Shown: positions 43,552-53,884, counted from the first letter of the stretch. The stretch: 64,000 bases of DNA from an uncultured Parabacteroides sp. (GCF_905196875.1 NZ_CAJJWO010000010.1:46456-110455); one strand, 5' to 3'. The notes: generated by a model from the sequence alone, not told the origin. A program made the numbers and translations.

Positions 43552-44775
43552 TTACTTCAACGCATGATCAGCCTTTACATCACTCTCCCCGTTCCAGGCA
43601 CGAAGATTCGTCCATTCGGTATAAGGGCCCGACCAAAATTCGTCTGTTGCCGGAAGCCCCAAAGGCAATAAACCTACAGCACAAAGATATACACTTCCTG
43701 TATTTATATAAGACTCCGACATATCGATTTGTTCACCGGTGAAACCGACACGCAGCCAACCGTTTGCATCGAAATTCTTCGGAGATTTCATCACATTGCG
43801 AATCACGGCAGTCATACCGCAACGAACCTGGGCCGGTTTTACCCGTTCAGGCAAGATGTGCATCAGACTGGCTTGTGCTAATGCATGGAAAGCACCGAAA
43901 CGATAGACTATGGAACGGCCTACAACCGGAAAAGTCCCCTCCGGCGAAATAAAACGTTCCAGTTGCTCTGCATATCGTGTATGACGGGGCAATTGTGTTT
44001 CTGCAAAATCGGCCCCTTCGAGATTATGTTTCTTCATGATCAACAGAACATCTGTCAGCATCGGATGAATTACAAAGCTGTTATAGTAGTCCATATGGAA
44101 AGCAGGACCGTCGCCATACAAAGCATCGCCTTTATACCATTCGTCACGGAATTTCTTCACGCCGTAAGTCAGACGATCCATATCGCACTCGCCGGTAAAT
44201 TCGAGCAGGGCGGCCTCAACAGTAGAAGCAAACAAAAGCCAGTTGTTTTCCCACGGTTTGATTGCACGGCTACGTTTTAGTTCAGTGATCATCCATTCTT
44301 TTGCCTGCGGGTCGAGATTATCCCACAACTGAGTTTTGGCACGCAACAAACCTTGCGCCAGAAAAGCTGCATCGACGAGCGGCTGATAAGGCTTTCCAAA
44401 TACAAGATAATCAGGAGATTCCGGGTTAACAGCATTCTTCAAACCTTTCACAGCCAGTTTGATATATTTATCACGCAATTGTCCTTCCGGCGTATTGTCC
44501 GGTCCCAGCTCCAGCCAGGGAGCAATACCGCAGATCAAACGACCAACCGCTTCCAGGTGAGCAAAATCGCTTCTGTCTTTCGATAACGATTCATAAGGCA
44601 TATTCTTCTTCAGCGTGTTGTTACTCAGGTTTGTCAACACCGGATCGGCAATACGGGTTAAAGTTTCCACCCAGAAAGCGCGGTCTTGTGTACCATCCTG
44701 CTGCTGTGCTTTACCAGTGAAAGAGAAACACAGGCAACACACCAAAATGGCTGTTGTTTTTAATAGATTAGTCAT
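43552..44775 (-). CDS. DUF2264 domain-containing secreted protein
   Basis: 407 aa with a signal peptide (LLKTTAILVCCLCFSFTGKA). The whole mature protein corresponds to DUF2264, a family of predicted (alpha/alpha)-toroid fold often encoded beside GH88/GH105 hydrolases and polysaccharide lyases. Segments rich in aromatic and acidic residues (LIKYPWENNWLLF-like region KPWENNWLLFASTVEAALL, GDGPAFHMDYYNSFVIHPM) look like a carbohydrate cleft. Activity is not established. It starts 6 bp after the GH88 stop. Confidence 0.85.
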   Translation of the reverse strand: MTNLLKTTAILVCCLCFSFTGKAQQQDGTQDRAFWVETLTRIADPVLTNLSNNTLKKNMPYESLSKDRSDFAHLEAVGRLICGIAPWLELGPDNTPEGQLRDKYIKLAVKGLKNAVNPESPDYLVFGKPYQPLVDAAFLAQGLLRAKTQLWDNLDPQAKEWMITELKRSRAIKPWENNWLLFASTVEAALLEFTGECDMDRLTYGVKKFRDEWYKGDALYGDGPAFHMDYYNSFVIHPMLTDVLLIMKKHNLEGADFAETQLPRHTRYAEQLERFISPEGTFPVVGRSIVYRFGAFHALAQASLMHILPERVKPAQVRCGMTAVIRNVMKSPKNFDANGWLRVGFTGEQIDMSESYINTGSVYLCAVGLLPLGLPATDEFWSGPYTEWTNLRAWNGESDVKADHALK

Positions 44776-44781
44776 GGTGTA

Positions 44782-45984
44782 TTATTTTTCAGTTAGTTTC
44801 TTCAGACGCATCAAAGCCTCTACATAATAATAATCAGCATAGCTCAACGGCACATCCACTTCGCTGTTTCCGGGTAAATGACCGGTAGAATGCATCAGGG
44901 CAAAATTACAGTTCGTTCCTTTCGCTGCCAGATATTCAGGAGAAGTAAGCGAACGAACCTGCTGTTCGGCAAAGTCCAGATAACTCTTTGCCTGATCGCT
45001 GTTATCCAGCTGGCTCAACTCAATCAGGGCAGAAGCCATAATAGCCGCAGCTGAAGCATCTCTCGGCACATTAGGAATTTCCGGAGCATCAAAATCCCAA
45101 TAAGGGACCTTGTCTGCCGGCATATTCGGATGATTCATAATGAAGGCTGCCACATGTTTAGCCTGATTCAAATATTCCGGTTTACCAGTTTCACGGGCCA
45201 TCATAGTAAATCCATATAATGCCCAAGCCTGACCGCGGGCCCATGCAGACTCGTCGGCATATCCCTGATGGGTTTGTTTTTTATGAGGGACACCTGTTAT
45301 CGTATCGTAAGAAACCACATGATAACAGCTATAGTCATCACGAAAATGGTTGTTCATCGTTTTATCGGCATGGGAAACAGCCATCTTACGGAAACGATCG
45401 TCACCGGATGCTTTAGATGCCCAACTGAAAAATTCCAGGTTCATCATATTATCGATAATAACCGGGAACTGCCAGATCTTTTTATTGAAATCCCACGAAC
45501 GGATGGCTCCTACACGATCGTCAAAGCGGGTAGCCAGTGAGTTAGCACCAGTCAGCATCACATCCTTATATTCTGGTTTACCAGTCAGGCGATAGCCATT
45601 ACCATAGCTGCAATAAAGCATAAAGCCGACATCATGGCTATAAGTGATATTCTTCACTTCTTCCACACGGTCGGTATACATTTCCGCATATTTCTTTAGT
45701 TCGGGAGTCGGATTATTTTCGTACAGATACCACAATTCACCGGGGAAGAAACCACTGCACCACCAGGAATAGTCGCTTGTCTCCAGTTTTCCTTCCTTAT
45801 CGATCGCTTTGGGAAGACGGCCTTCCTGGTTTTCCAGATCTTTAGCCATCAGCAAAGCCTGTTCGGTCGAAGCCTTCAGACCACGGTCAATTACGTCGGC
45901 AATAGGTTCTTGTTTTGGCTGCGAACTACAAGAAGAAAGTAACACTGTGAACGCAAACACACCACACGAGAGAAATTTGTTCAT
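44782..45984 (-). CDS. GH88 unsaturated glucuronyl hydrolase lipoprotein
   Basis: 400 aa. The lipobox LLSSC puts the lipid on Cys19. The GH88 (alpha/alpha)6 barrel signatures are YSWWCSGFFPGELWYLYE, HDVGFMLYCSYGNGYRLTG and IIDNMMNLEFFSWASK, the last two carrying the catalytic Asp pair of the family. It hydrates and removes the 4,5-unsaturated uronic acid that lyases leave at oligosaccharide ends. Product flows to KduI/KduD, encoded downstream in the same unit. It has its own -7 box at 46020-46027. Confidence 0.93.
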   Translation of the reverse strand: MNKFLSCGVFAFTVLLSSCSSQPKQEPIADVIDRGLKASTEQALLMAKDLENQEGRLPKAIDKEGKLETSDYSWWCSGFFPGELWYLYENNPTPELKKYAEMYTDRVEEVKNITYSHDVGFMLYCSYGNGYRLTGKPEYKDVMLTGANSLATRFDDRVGAIRSWDFNKKIWQFPVIIDNMMNLEFFSWASKASGDDRFRKMAVSHADKTMNNHFRDDYSCYHVVSYDTITGVPHKKQTHQGYADESAWARGQAWALYGFTMMARETGKPEYLNQAKHVAAFIMNHPNMPADKVPYWDFDAPEIPNVPRDASAAAIMASALIELSQLDNSDQAKSYLDFAEQQVRSLTSPEYLAAKGTNCNFALMHSTGHLPGNSEVDVPLSYADYYYVEALMRLKKLTEK

Positions 45985-46245
45985 GATAAAAATAGGTTAT
46001 TAAGTTTTTAAGATTGTGGCAAATATACAGGTTTATATTCTAAAATCGATAGTACCACCGAAAAAAGGTGTTAATTAGTTACCCACTATTTTCAATAATC
46101 AGTAATTGAATCAATACCTTTCACTATTTCATTTTCAAAAGCATTATAAAATCCGAATTCTGCAATTTAATGCAACTCACGAGACTGCCTAATGACAATA
46201 CTTGCTGTACTTGTTTCTATGGTAAGAAACAAAGGGGTCAAATAT
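45985..46245. promoter_or_regulatory. Promoter region of the GH88-kdu operon
   Basis: This 261-bp gap contains a perfect -7 box TATATTTG on the minus strand (46020-46027), about 35 bp before the GH88 start, without a clear -33 box. Nothing else recognisable is in the gap. It separates the uronate unit from the upstream fucosidase/sulfatase unit. Confidence 0.45.
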
Positions 46246-48480
46246 TCATTTCCTTAATCCATAATTATTATAATTTCCATTCGAAACAATTATAGGTACA
46301 ATCTCTTTTTTATAATCCCCTGTGTAGAGCAAAGCTGTTTCCCCTTTTTCAAGATAGAGACGAACTCTTCTATTATCAAGCCTTTTGTATTTAACTCCTT
46401 TCACGGTAAAAGGGGTATTAAAATTATGCTCTACAATACAAGACTCACCTGCCAGACTATGAATATTAATCCAATCAGTTGTACCATTTTTCCGTCCGGC
46501 AGAAACCAGAAAACCTCCTTCCGCACGTAACTGATAGAAGATAGCATCCCGCCAACTATCACTAACTCCAGGAAATATTCGTATTTTATTTCCCCAACTC
46601 TGAAGCAGCATATCCTGAAGCATACGGGTCAAACCTCCATACGTTTCCGAACAAGGATTCTTGCCCTCGGAATGCGTAAAATTGGCTGACAAATTAGATG
46701 TCTTCAAAGCCAACTCCAAATGTTTTAAAGCCTCTTCCCCCTTCTGCTGATATGAGTACATGGAACTTATAACCGCTTGCGTCCAGGTATTAGGGATGGA
46801 AGGACTTCCCCAATTTTCCAACGAACGCATTATGATCGAACGATTTTCCGGTTGATCGTAATTTATCAACGCATATGGATAAATTTGAAAAAGATGGCAC
46901 CAATGGCGATGGCCGAGCGGTGCTTTATGATGAGCCGACGCCATATATCCATTTTCATCAGTCGGAAACGGGACCAACTTCTTTAAGACACGTTTCCATT
47001 CAGCCCGCTGCTTATCATCTATATGCAAACGATCGTCAATAGACAATAATGTCGTACATGCCCAACGAAGCGAAGACAGGTCATAATTCGTATCCGTATC
47101 ATAAATAGCTTCAGGAGAATGACTTTTGGGTATATGGAGCATTCCTCTATCATCTGTGGTAACAACATTGAGTATAAAATTGGCAGCACGTTTCAAAAGA
47201 GGGAAAAAACGCTCTTCCAGATACCGGTCATCCATTGATACACGATAATGCTCCCACATGTAATACATCAGATAAATCAGGTTCGAACGTTCGGGATATT
47301 CGGCATTCGGCCACTCAAAGACCGACTCTATCTGATCCTTTCCCGTACAACGGACCAACCCCGCCGCGTTATGCCTCCATTGTTGTGGTATGCTATTGAT
47401 CAAATTTTCTTCATTTGCATAAATAAAATCATGCAAAGTTGAAGCGAGTTCTATCTGATTAGAGATATGCAAAGAACTGAACAACATCTGTGTATTCAGA
47501 TTAAACCATATCCCGGGCCATGTTGTCGATTTATACCAAGGCCCCATCAGGTCACACAAGGGCGCCCCTTTGCGCATCATGGAAGCCAGCCTATATTGCA
47601 ATCCCCAATACAAAGACTCCATTTGGGGATGGGGTATGGAAACGAAACTTGCCGTATAATAGTTGTTCCACCAGTCGGCATGGGCTTTGCCTTCTTGCTC
47701 CATGACACGTTCGGAGGCAGAAGAATCAATCAAATCCACCGCCTTGTTTATTGCCGAATGATCCGGGTAACTATCTTGAATGGTGACCAACAAGCGTTTT
47801 CGTCCCTCCGACAATTTTACATCTTTCCATGCAGTGACATAACAACCACCGGCATCCCGGTTTTGAATGGCGACGTTCACGTTGTTTATTACTTTCATTT
47901 CGGCAGCCGGATTCAAATGACCGGAACCCTTCATGGGAAGCCGCGGAACCACAGACATTGCCGGACGAAAGATCCAATACCCATTCACATCTGCCGGAGA
48001 ATCATATTCAAGGGCAATCACATCTCTATTTCTCAAAACTTTCAGATCCAGTTGCAAAAACTGCTTCTTTTTTGTACACAAATCGAAACGGACCTGCGCA
48101 TTATACAAATCCAACCGTCCTGTCGCCCGGTCAATCGGATAAGTCGAGGCAAACTCAAAATATCCCACCGGAAGACGTCCGTTATCCACAATGCTGCGAG
48201 CTTCCGTATTCCGCCGTTCTACCACTTCCGTGCTTCCCACATCCAAACGCAAAGCCTCCCCTTCGGGCATATACAACATGGCACCTAATAATCCATTACC
48301 GACAAAGGGGGCATCAAAATAACTGCGCGGTGTCTTTTCCCAGACCAAATCATGGCGGGACAAAAAAACTTTCCAGTCCACCCGATTCTCCACCCCGAAC
48401 AACAAAGCCGAATCGCTCCCTTTACACAAGGTGGATAAACAACAAACGAATAGAAACATAAGTATTCTTTTCTTATTCAT
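46246..48480 (-). CDS. GH95-like (alpha/alpha)6 glycoside hydrolase
   Basis: 744 aa, secreted (signal peptide ILMFLFVCCLSTLCKG). The N-terminal beta-rich part begins with PRSYFDAPFVGNGLLGAMLY, the start signature of GH95 and related families. The central helical barrel includes LYWGLQYRLASMMRKG and LMYYMWEHYRVSMDDRYLEE, and ends with MLQDMLLQSWGNKIRIFPG. GH95 members are mostly alpha-L-fucosidases or galactosidases; the canonical catalytic triad cannot be confirmed by eye. It lies downstream of the sulfatase in the PUL strand. Confidence 0.7.
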   Translation of the reverse strand: MNKKRILMFLFVCCLSTLCKGSDSALLFGVENRVDWKVFLSRHDLVWEKTPRSYFDAPFVGNGLLGAMLYMPEGEALRLDVGSTEVVERRNTEARSIVDNGRLPVGYFEFASTYPIDRATGRLDLYNAQVRFDLCTKKKQFLQLDLKVLRNRDVIALEYDSPADVNGYWIFRPAMSVVPRLPMKGSGHLNPAAEMKVINNVNVAIQNRDAGGCYVTAWKDVKLSEGRKRLLVTIQDSYPDHSAINKAVDLIDSSASERVMEQEGKAHADWWNNYYTASFVSIPHPQMESLYWGLQYRLASMMRKGAPLCDLMGPWYKSTTWPGIWFNLNTQMLFSSLHISNQIELASTLHDFIYANEENLINSIPQQWRHNAAGLVRCTGKDQIESVFEWPNAEYPERSNLIYLMYYMWEHYRVSMDDRYLEERFFPLLKRAANFILNVVTTDDRGMLHIPKSHSPEAIYDTDTNYDLSSLRWACTTLLSIDDRLHIDDKQRAEWKRVLKKLVPFPTDENGYMASAHHKAPLGHRHWCHLFQIYPYALINYDQPENRSIIMRSLENWGSPSIPNTWTQAVISSMYSYQQKGEEALKHLELALKTSNLSANFTHSEGKNPCSETYGGLTRMLQDMLLQSWGNKIRIFPGVSDSWRDAIFYQLRAEGGFLVSAGRKNGTTDWINIHSLAGESCIVEHNFNTPFTVKGVKYKRLDNRRVRLYLEKGETALLYTGDYKKEIVPIIVSNGNYNNYGLRK

Positions 48481-48553
48481 ATATCATTTTTATTTTCTTT
48501 ATATACATCCGATCATATTCCCGGCGGAACTTCCGATAGGTCGTTGCAAACCT

Positions 48554-48588
48554 GCGGCAAGCTTTCGGGAATTCCGAAAACTTGCCGC
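48554..48588 (-). other. Intercistronic hairpin between sulfatase and GH95-like genes
   Basis: 15-bp stem 48554-48568 / 48574-48588 with a 5-nt loop; the only mismatch becomes a G-U pair in the minus-strand RNA. There is no T-run, so it more likely protects or separates operon segments than terminates. Confidence 0.55.
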
Positions 48589-48604
48589 AAGGGATACAAC
48601 CAGG

Positions 48605-49963
48605 TTATTTATTCTGTTTCTTGTCAAAAAAATTGCCGGTTTCTTTAATTTCTTTATCTTTTGACCTCAGAAGCTGTTGTAAATGCACAACGATTTCTGG
48701 GTTCTGCTCCGACAAATCGTATTTCTCAGAAGGATCCCGTTCCAAATCGAACAACAAGGACAATTTCCCTTTGAAATAATCAGCTCCCGTTTGCGAAAAT
48801 GTCTTTACATGCAATTTCCACTTACCTTCCCTCACGGCATAAAGACGGTGTCCTTGTCCGAAATAAAAATAGGGTGTATCCTCTTTTTCTTTTGCATCCG
48901 CATAACCTAAATAGGAAGCAATGTTTTTCCCATCCGTCACATGATTTTCAGGCAACCGGTATCCTCCCAGCCAAAGATTTGTTGCATATACGTCCATGGC
49001 CGTCACAAGTTCATCATTTACCTGGGGAGCGATTTGACCGGGGCAATAAGCTATGCAAGGGACACGGACACCCCCTTCCCACGTGCTGCCTTTCCCGTCG
49101 CAGAACAATCCGGCAGAACCACCTTCTTCTTTCATGATGATCCAAGGACCGTTGTCGCTGATAAACCACACAATTGTGTTCTTTTCCAGTTTTTCTTTCT
49201 TAAGCGTAGCCAATATCTCGCCTACATACCAATCTATTTCTTCCACGACATCCCCATACGCACCCCGTTTGGATTTCCCGGCAAAACGGGGACCAGGATG
49301 AAGCGGAACGTGAGGCATGGCATAGGGCAGATAGACAAAAAACTTCTCCTTCTTATTCTTCTTGATAAAAGAAATCGCTTTCTGTGTATATAACTCTGTC
49401 AACTTGGATTGGTCAGGATTCATTTCCAACGTGTCATTTCCATTAAGCAAAGCGATATCCTGCCATTTAGGCGGTATCATATCATTGCTATATGGAAAAC
49501 CGACATATTCATCAAATCCGTTTTGAAGGGGCAAATACTCTCTTTTTGTGGTACCTAAATGCCATTTCCCGTACATGGCAGTTTTATATCCTTTACTTTT
49601 CAGAGCCTCTGCCTGGGTTATTTCATCGGGATGAATCCCTCGCTCGGACTTAGGCCCCAAGACCCACTCAAAACCGGAACGGGGCGGATATTTCCCGGTC
49701 ATCATGGCATACCGGCTTGCCGTTGAAGCTGGCGAAGCACTGTAATAATTAGAGAAACGCGTGCCGTTTAATGCCATACGGTCCAAATTAGGAGTTTGGA
49801 TGTTTGGATGGCCGGTTACCCCCAAATCGCCATAACCTAAATCATCGCAATAAATTAAAATGATATTGGGGTGCCTGCCCGTATTTTCCGTTTCTGCGGC
49901 AAGTTGCTGCAAAGGGAATAAAGAGAGGCAACATAAAATCGGAATTTGTTTTTTCTGTTGCAT
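48605..49963 (-). CDS. Ser-type S1 family sulfatase
   Basis: 452 aa, secreted. The metal-binding IYCDDLGYGDLG (38-49) precedes the active-site motif S80-T-A-S-R84 with YAMMTGKYPPRSG. This is the S/C-x-P/A-x-R pattern with Ser as formylglycine precursor and Ala in place of Pro, matured by an anaerobic radical SAM enzyme (anSME) not encoded in the window. YGKWHLG is the second signature. It removes sulfate from a glycan; position and sugar are not predictable. It lies between the propeller enzyme and GH95-like genes. Confidence 0.92.
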   Translation of the reverse strand: MQQKKQIPILCCLSLFPLQQLAAETENTGRHPNIILIYCDDLGYGDLGVTGHPNIQTPNLDRMALNGTRFSNYYSASPASTASRYAMMTGKYPPRSGFEWVLGPKSERGIHPDEITQAEALKSKGYKTAMYGKWHLGTTKREYLPLQNGFDEYVGFPYSNDMIPPKWQDIALLNGNDTLEMNPDQSKLTELYTQKAISFIKKNKKEKFFVYLPYAMPHVPLHPGPRFAGKSKRGAYGDVVEEIDWYVGEILATLKKEKLEKNTIVWFISDNGPWIIMKEEGGSAGLFCDGKGSTWEGGVRVPCIAYCPGQIAPQVNDELVTAMDVYATNLWLGGYRLPENHVTDGKNIASYLGYADAKEKEDTPYFYFGQGHRLYAVREGKWKLHVKTFSQTGADYFKGKLSLLFDLERDPSEKYDLSEQNPEIVVHLQQLLRSKDKEIKETGNFFDKKQNK

Positions 49964-49969
49964 GTTCGA

Positions 49970-51202
49970 TTACTTTTTTACTAATGGTATATGTATATTG
50001 AATGAACTTCCGTCTTTCTTCGGATTAACATCGTCGATAGAGCAGGCAGCAAACAGAACCTGCGGATTGTCGTTTTCGTCCAAAAGAAGTTGCGGACGTT
50101 CCAGCCGGTGCACCTCCAGTGTGTCTCCAGACAACAGTACCAATTCTTTTTTCATAAACAAAGAGTTTTCCGGTAATTTCCAATCTATGCCATCTTCCGA
50201 ATACATAATGGCCAAACAAGGACCGGCCTTGGTGAAATGTCCCGTAAAATCTTTAAAGACCGCATAAAAAAGTTTATCCTTTTTGTTATACCACACATAG
50301 GGATCTTCTGCCGAAAGTTTCTGCCCATCATCCAACGACAAATCAAATACCGGGACATCCAATGGGGCAAAAGGCCCGGTCGGCGAATCTCCGACAGCAA
50401 CGCCATGTACTCCCCGCCAATGAGGATCATACATATTCCCCTTGAAGTAAAGCAAGTATTTCCCATCGGAATGACGGTAAACCACCGCGGGGTTCACCAC
50501 GATAATATTATCCGGTTTGGCAACGGTCCCTTCCGGAGACGGAGACACGATATTATCCGGCTTGACCCGTGTACGGGGAGACAACAGAGGGGTTTCACTT
50601 TTCACAAACTCTCCCTTTAACAAATCTCCGAACGAATCGAATTCAATCACTCCGATCTGTTGCATCTGTTGAATACGGCTTCGGCGGTCCAAATTTCCCG
50701 TCTTCGATTTAACCGGTACATCTCCCGGATCTTTACTCCCCACATAATAAAGATAGTATTTATTGCCGAAACGACGAAGATGCGGGTTCACCAAGGTTTG
50801 TGCATCCCAAGAAGAGGTATCGGGCTCATAACCGTCCCGATTCAAGAAAAAGCCTAACTGCTTAAAACCTCCATCAGGCCGGTCAGAAACAGCCAATCCC
50901 AATTTAGAGCCTAACACCCAAGCATTTCCAAAAGGATATGCACCAGCTTCTTGAGCCGAATAAACCATATAATATTTACCATCTTCTTCCGCTTTCAAAA
51001 CAGATGCTCCCCATACGAAACAATCTTCAATGCCGAAAGCTGATGGCCCCTTGGCAAAGCGGCTATCTCCCTTCTTCATCAATTCGACATCCACCGGCAA
51101 CGCTTCGTAACCACAAAAAGACCTTCCAGCTTGTTGGCAACTGGTCAAAACTGAAATACAGCCGATAACAGCCAATTGCATACACTTACTTATCTTCATC
51201 AT
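49970..51202 (-). CDS. Five-bladed propeller glycoside hydrolase lipoprotein (GH43/GH117-like)
   Basis: 410 aa. The lipobox VLTSC puts the lipid on Cys22. Repeated propeller strands include GIEDCFVWGASVLKAEEDGK, NPHLRRFGNKYYLYYVGS, NPAVVYRHSDGKYLLYFKG and AEDPYVWYNKKDKLFYAVFK; acidic residues start several blades, as in GH43, GH117 and related families. I cannot assign the exact family or sugar. The overall neighbourhood suggests action on a fucose- and sulfate-bearing glycan. It is six bases after GH29. Confidence 0.7.
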   Translation of the reverse strand: MMKISKCMQLAVIGCISVLTSCQQAGRSFCGYEALPVDVELMKKGDSRFAKGPSAFGIEDCFVWGASVLKAEEDGKYYMVYSAQEAGAYPFGNAWVLGSKLGLAVSDRPDGGFKQLGFFLNRDGYEPDTSSWDAQTLVNPHLRRFGNKYYLYYVGSKDPGDVPVKSKTGNLDRRSRIQQMQQIGVIEFDSFGDLLKGEFVKSETPLLSPRTRVKPDNIVSPSPEGTVAKPDNIIVVNPAVVYRHSDGKYLLYFKGNMYDPHWRGVHGVAVGDSPTGPFAPLDVPVFDLSLDDGQKLSAEDPYVWYNKKDKLFYAVFKDFTGHFTKAGPCLAIMYSEDGIDWKLPENSLFMKKELVLLSGDTLEVHRLERPQLLLDENDNPQVLFAACSIDDVNPKKDGSSFNIHIPLVKK

Positions 51203-51207
51203 ATAAA

Positions 51208-52620
51208 TTAAATTTTAGGAGCGACATACTGTTTTTCGGTATTCCCCTCACCTTGCCTCAAATCTATTTCAATCACAAAAGGATACTTTCCTTTCGTTTT
51301 TTCGTTTACATGGACAAAATATTCCTGCCTGGATATTTCCTCCGTATCCAATTTTTTCTTGCCATCCAACAAACGAGCTTCAACCAAATGGGTTCCTTTG
51401 TGCAACTTCACCCGTAAAGCACCATTCACCGATTTATTAAATACAACCATATAGACCTTTCCTGTCTTATGGTTCATTGTATAATACCCCCATTTCTGCT
51501 CCGGTAATCCGGCTCCTTCACAATTATAGATAGCCTCCCCGTTTATTTTCATCCACTTCCCGACTTCCCCGGCAATAAACCGTTCTTCTTTCCGGATAGA
51601 ACCATCACCTTTAGGACCGAAATTCAACATAAAATTACCACTCAACGAAGTGCAAGCCGCAACCATCTCAAGAACTTCATACGGGGTCTTTACATGTCCG
51701 CGCCAGTCGGAATGATACCCCCATTGGTTTTCCGGAACAGTCATCACACACTCCCAATCATTTTCCAACGGCTTCTCAGGCAACTTCCTTTCCCATCCCT
51801 GTTCGTAATCACCCATCATTTTCTTATTGGCATCAAAATGGCGTGCCCCGGTTTCATCTGCCCGTAAACGGCTCCCGGAAATAATATAAGGATTGATGGA
51901 TTGCATCTTTTTTTCCAAATCCCAGGTATATTTTCCACGTTTTACAACCGACTTATCCCAGGTTCCGTCATACCAAAATCCGATAACCGACGGATAACGG
52001 AGCATAAGTTCTTCTATCTGTAATGTCATCCAATTCCAATAACGATCGAAAGCGATGCTGTCCTGTTCAGTTTTGATATCATACCGCCAGTCAGGATGAT
52101 GCCAATCCAAAACTGAATAATAGAAAACGACATCGATGCCTTCGGCGTTATAAGCATCTACGAATTCTTTCAACAGGTCTTTCTTGTAAGGCGTGTTTTC
52201 AATATCGAAATCGGTGTATTTGCTTGGCCACAAACAAAAACCATCATGAAACTTGGTTGTGATCAGTGCATATTTAGTACCCATCTGCTTTGCCGTCCGG
52301 GCCCATTCTTTTGCATCAAACCGCTGTGGATTAAAATTTGCCCGCAATAAATCATAGGCTTCATTACTTATTTTAGCGCTGGATTTTATCCATTCAGCCG
52401 CACCTCCGTAATATTTTCCGTTCCAATGTCCTCCCGGAACCGAAAACAACCCGAAAGTCACAAATTGTCCGAAACGATTATCACGCCACTTCTGCATGGC
52501 CGAGTCGTTACGTTTACCTTCACGTTGTGCACCATATTTTAATGGCACTTGTGCAAACAACAAATTAGAGAACAACAACAATCCTGCAATTAGAATCAGT
52601 TTATTTGATTTGCTTTCCAT
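51208..52620 (-). CDS. GH29 alpha-L-fucosidase
   Basis: 470 aa from ATG 52620; the open frame extends to a TTG at 52632. The signal peptide (LILIAGLLLFSNLLFA) is followed by the GH29 barrel: RFGQFVTFGLFSVPGG, KYALITTKFHDGFCLWPSK, YYSVLDWHHPDWRYD, with the nucleophile Asp218 in GFWYDGTWD. It releases alpha-L-fucose by retaining hydrolysis in the periplasm or at the surface. It is followed by the propeller enzyme and preceded by the FucP-like transporter, which suits fucose release and uptake. Confidence 0.93.
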   Translation of the reverse strand: MESKSNKLILIAGLLLFSNLLFAQVPLKYGAQREGKRNDSAMQKWRDNRFGQFVTFGLFSVPGGHWNGKYYGGAAEWIKSSAKISNEAYDLLRANFNPQRFDAKEWARTAKQMGTKYALITTKFHDGFCLWPSKYTDFDIENTPYKKDLLKEFVDAYNAEGIDVVFYYSVLDWHHPDWRYDIKTEQDSIAFDRYWNWMTLQIEELMLRYPSVIGFWYDGTWDKSVVKRGKYTWDLEKKMQSINPYIISGSRLRADETGARHFDANKKMMGDYEQGWERKLPEKPLENDWECVMTVPENQWGYHSDWRGHVKTPYEVLEMVAACTSLSGNFMLNFGPKGDGSIRKEERFIAGEVGKWMKINGEAIYNCEGAGLPEQKWGYYTMNHKTGKVYMVVFNKSVNGALRVKLHKGTHLVEARLLDGKKKLDTEEISRQEYFVHVNEKTKGKYPFVIEIDLRQGEGNTEKQYVAPKI

Positions 52621-52635
52621 TTTATAATTCAATTA

Positions 52636-53883
52636 CTATTTACGACTATAATAAAATATATACATATAAGCACACAAAGGTACGAACATGGCATAAGCGA
52701 CATTACTTATCTCCATGATAAATCCCATTAAAGGAGTAAGAAGTGCCCCTCCTAAAATAGCCATCACCAAAATCGATCCGCCAATCTTGGTATGCTCTCC
52801 CAACCCTTTGACACTGACAGAAAATAGGGTCGGATACATCACTGACATAAAGAAGCTAGTCAATAACAAGCACCACATCCCGAAAACATCCGCAAATACG
52901 ATACAAATTCCCACGAGTATGATATTTGCAAAACTATATATTTTCATCAACAAAACCGGAGAAATCCGTTTCATAAACCAAGTTGCAGACAAACGCCCTA
53001 AAGCAAAAGCTACTAATGTACCAGACAGCATATAACCCGCCTTTTTTTCATCTACGCCAACGTATTCCTGCACATAAAAAATAAAATAGCTCCATGTTCC
53101 GACCTGAGCTCCCACATACAAAAATAAGGCTAACACACCTTTCATAAATGTTCTGTCCTTTATTAAAAAAGAGACAGAATGCTTAATCTGTATTTTATGC
53201 TTAACCTCTTCCTTCTTTTTCAACGGGAAATGAATCCTGGATGCTAAAAGCGCCCATAAACAAGCGAGTGCAGCCAAACACAAATACGGTCTGACAACCC
53301 GCAAAGTTTCCTCCTGCAAATAATCGGCATATACACCCGTATTTTTCATGTCTTCAATCATGGTTTGATCCAGATCTGTACCGGAAAAGACAAATACTGT
53401 CCCTATAAGTACTCCCAGAATAGAACCGATTGGATTAAACGCTTGCGAAAGATTCAAACGCCTTTCCGCAGTCTGTTCATCTCCCAGTTTCACGATAAAC
53501 GGATTGGCTCCCGTCTCCAAAAACGTCAGTCCAGAAGCAATAATAAACAAACTGAATAAAAAAAACGAATAAGAACCTAACAAGGCGGCCGGCCAAAACA
53601 GCAAACACCCCAAGGCAAATAATAAAAGTCCACTTATCAAACCGGCCTTATAACTATACCTTCTCATTACCATGGCAGATGGCAATGCAAAAACAAAATA
53701 ACCTATATAAAATACGGATTGTACCAAGCTTGCCTGGAAAATAGACAATTCAAACGATTTCATAAACTGCTTGATCAATATTCCATTCAAATTATTAGGA
53801 ATTCCCCATAGAAAGAAGAGGAATGTAACCCATATAAATGTGGATTTATAAAAAGGATTGACCAAAGTATACCGTGTTTTCAT
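52636..53883 (-). CDS. FucP-like MFS sugar:proton symporter
   Basis: 415 aa, twelve membrane segments of the FHS/FucP branch of the major facilitator family. Segments such as FLFFLWGIPNNLNGILIKQF and GLTFLETGANPFIVKLGDEQ (about 112-131) carry the acidic and aromatic residues of L-fucose permease-type sugar sites. It most likely imports L-fucose or the monosaccharide released by the neighbouring hydrolases. The ATG is 1 bp after the activase stop region, so expression is coupled to the glycyl radical genes. Confidence 0.9.
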   Translation of the reverse strand: MKTRYTLVNPFYKSTFIWVTFLFFLWGIPNNLNGILIKQFMKSFELSIFQASLVQSVFYIGYFVFALPSAMVMRRYSYKAGLISGLLLFALGCLLFWPAALLGSYSFFLFSLFIIASGLTFLETGANPFIVKLGDEQTAERRLNLSQAFNPIGSILGVLIGTVFVFSGTDLDQTMIEDMKNTGVYADYLQEETLRVVRPYLCLAALACLWALLASRIHFPLKKKEEVKHKIQIKHSVSFLIKDRTFMKGVLALFLYVGAQVGTWSYFIFYVQEYVGVDEKKAGYMLSGTLVAFALGRLSATWFMKRISPVLLMKIYSFANIILVGICIVFADVFGMWCLLLTSFFMSVMYPTLFSVSVKGLGEHTKIGGSILVMAILGGALLTPLMGFIMEISNVAYAMFVPLCAYMYIFYYSRK

Positions 53884-53884
53884 T

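Noticed and set aside
47467..48288. Open plus-strand frame of 273 codons
   Set aside because: Antisense to the GH95-like gene, which has a signal peptide and family motifs.
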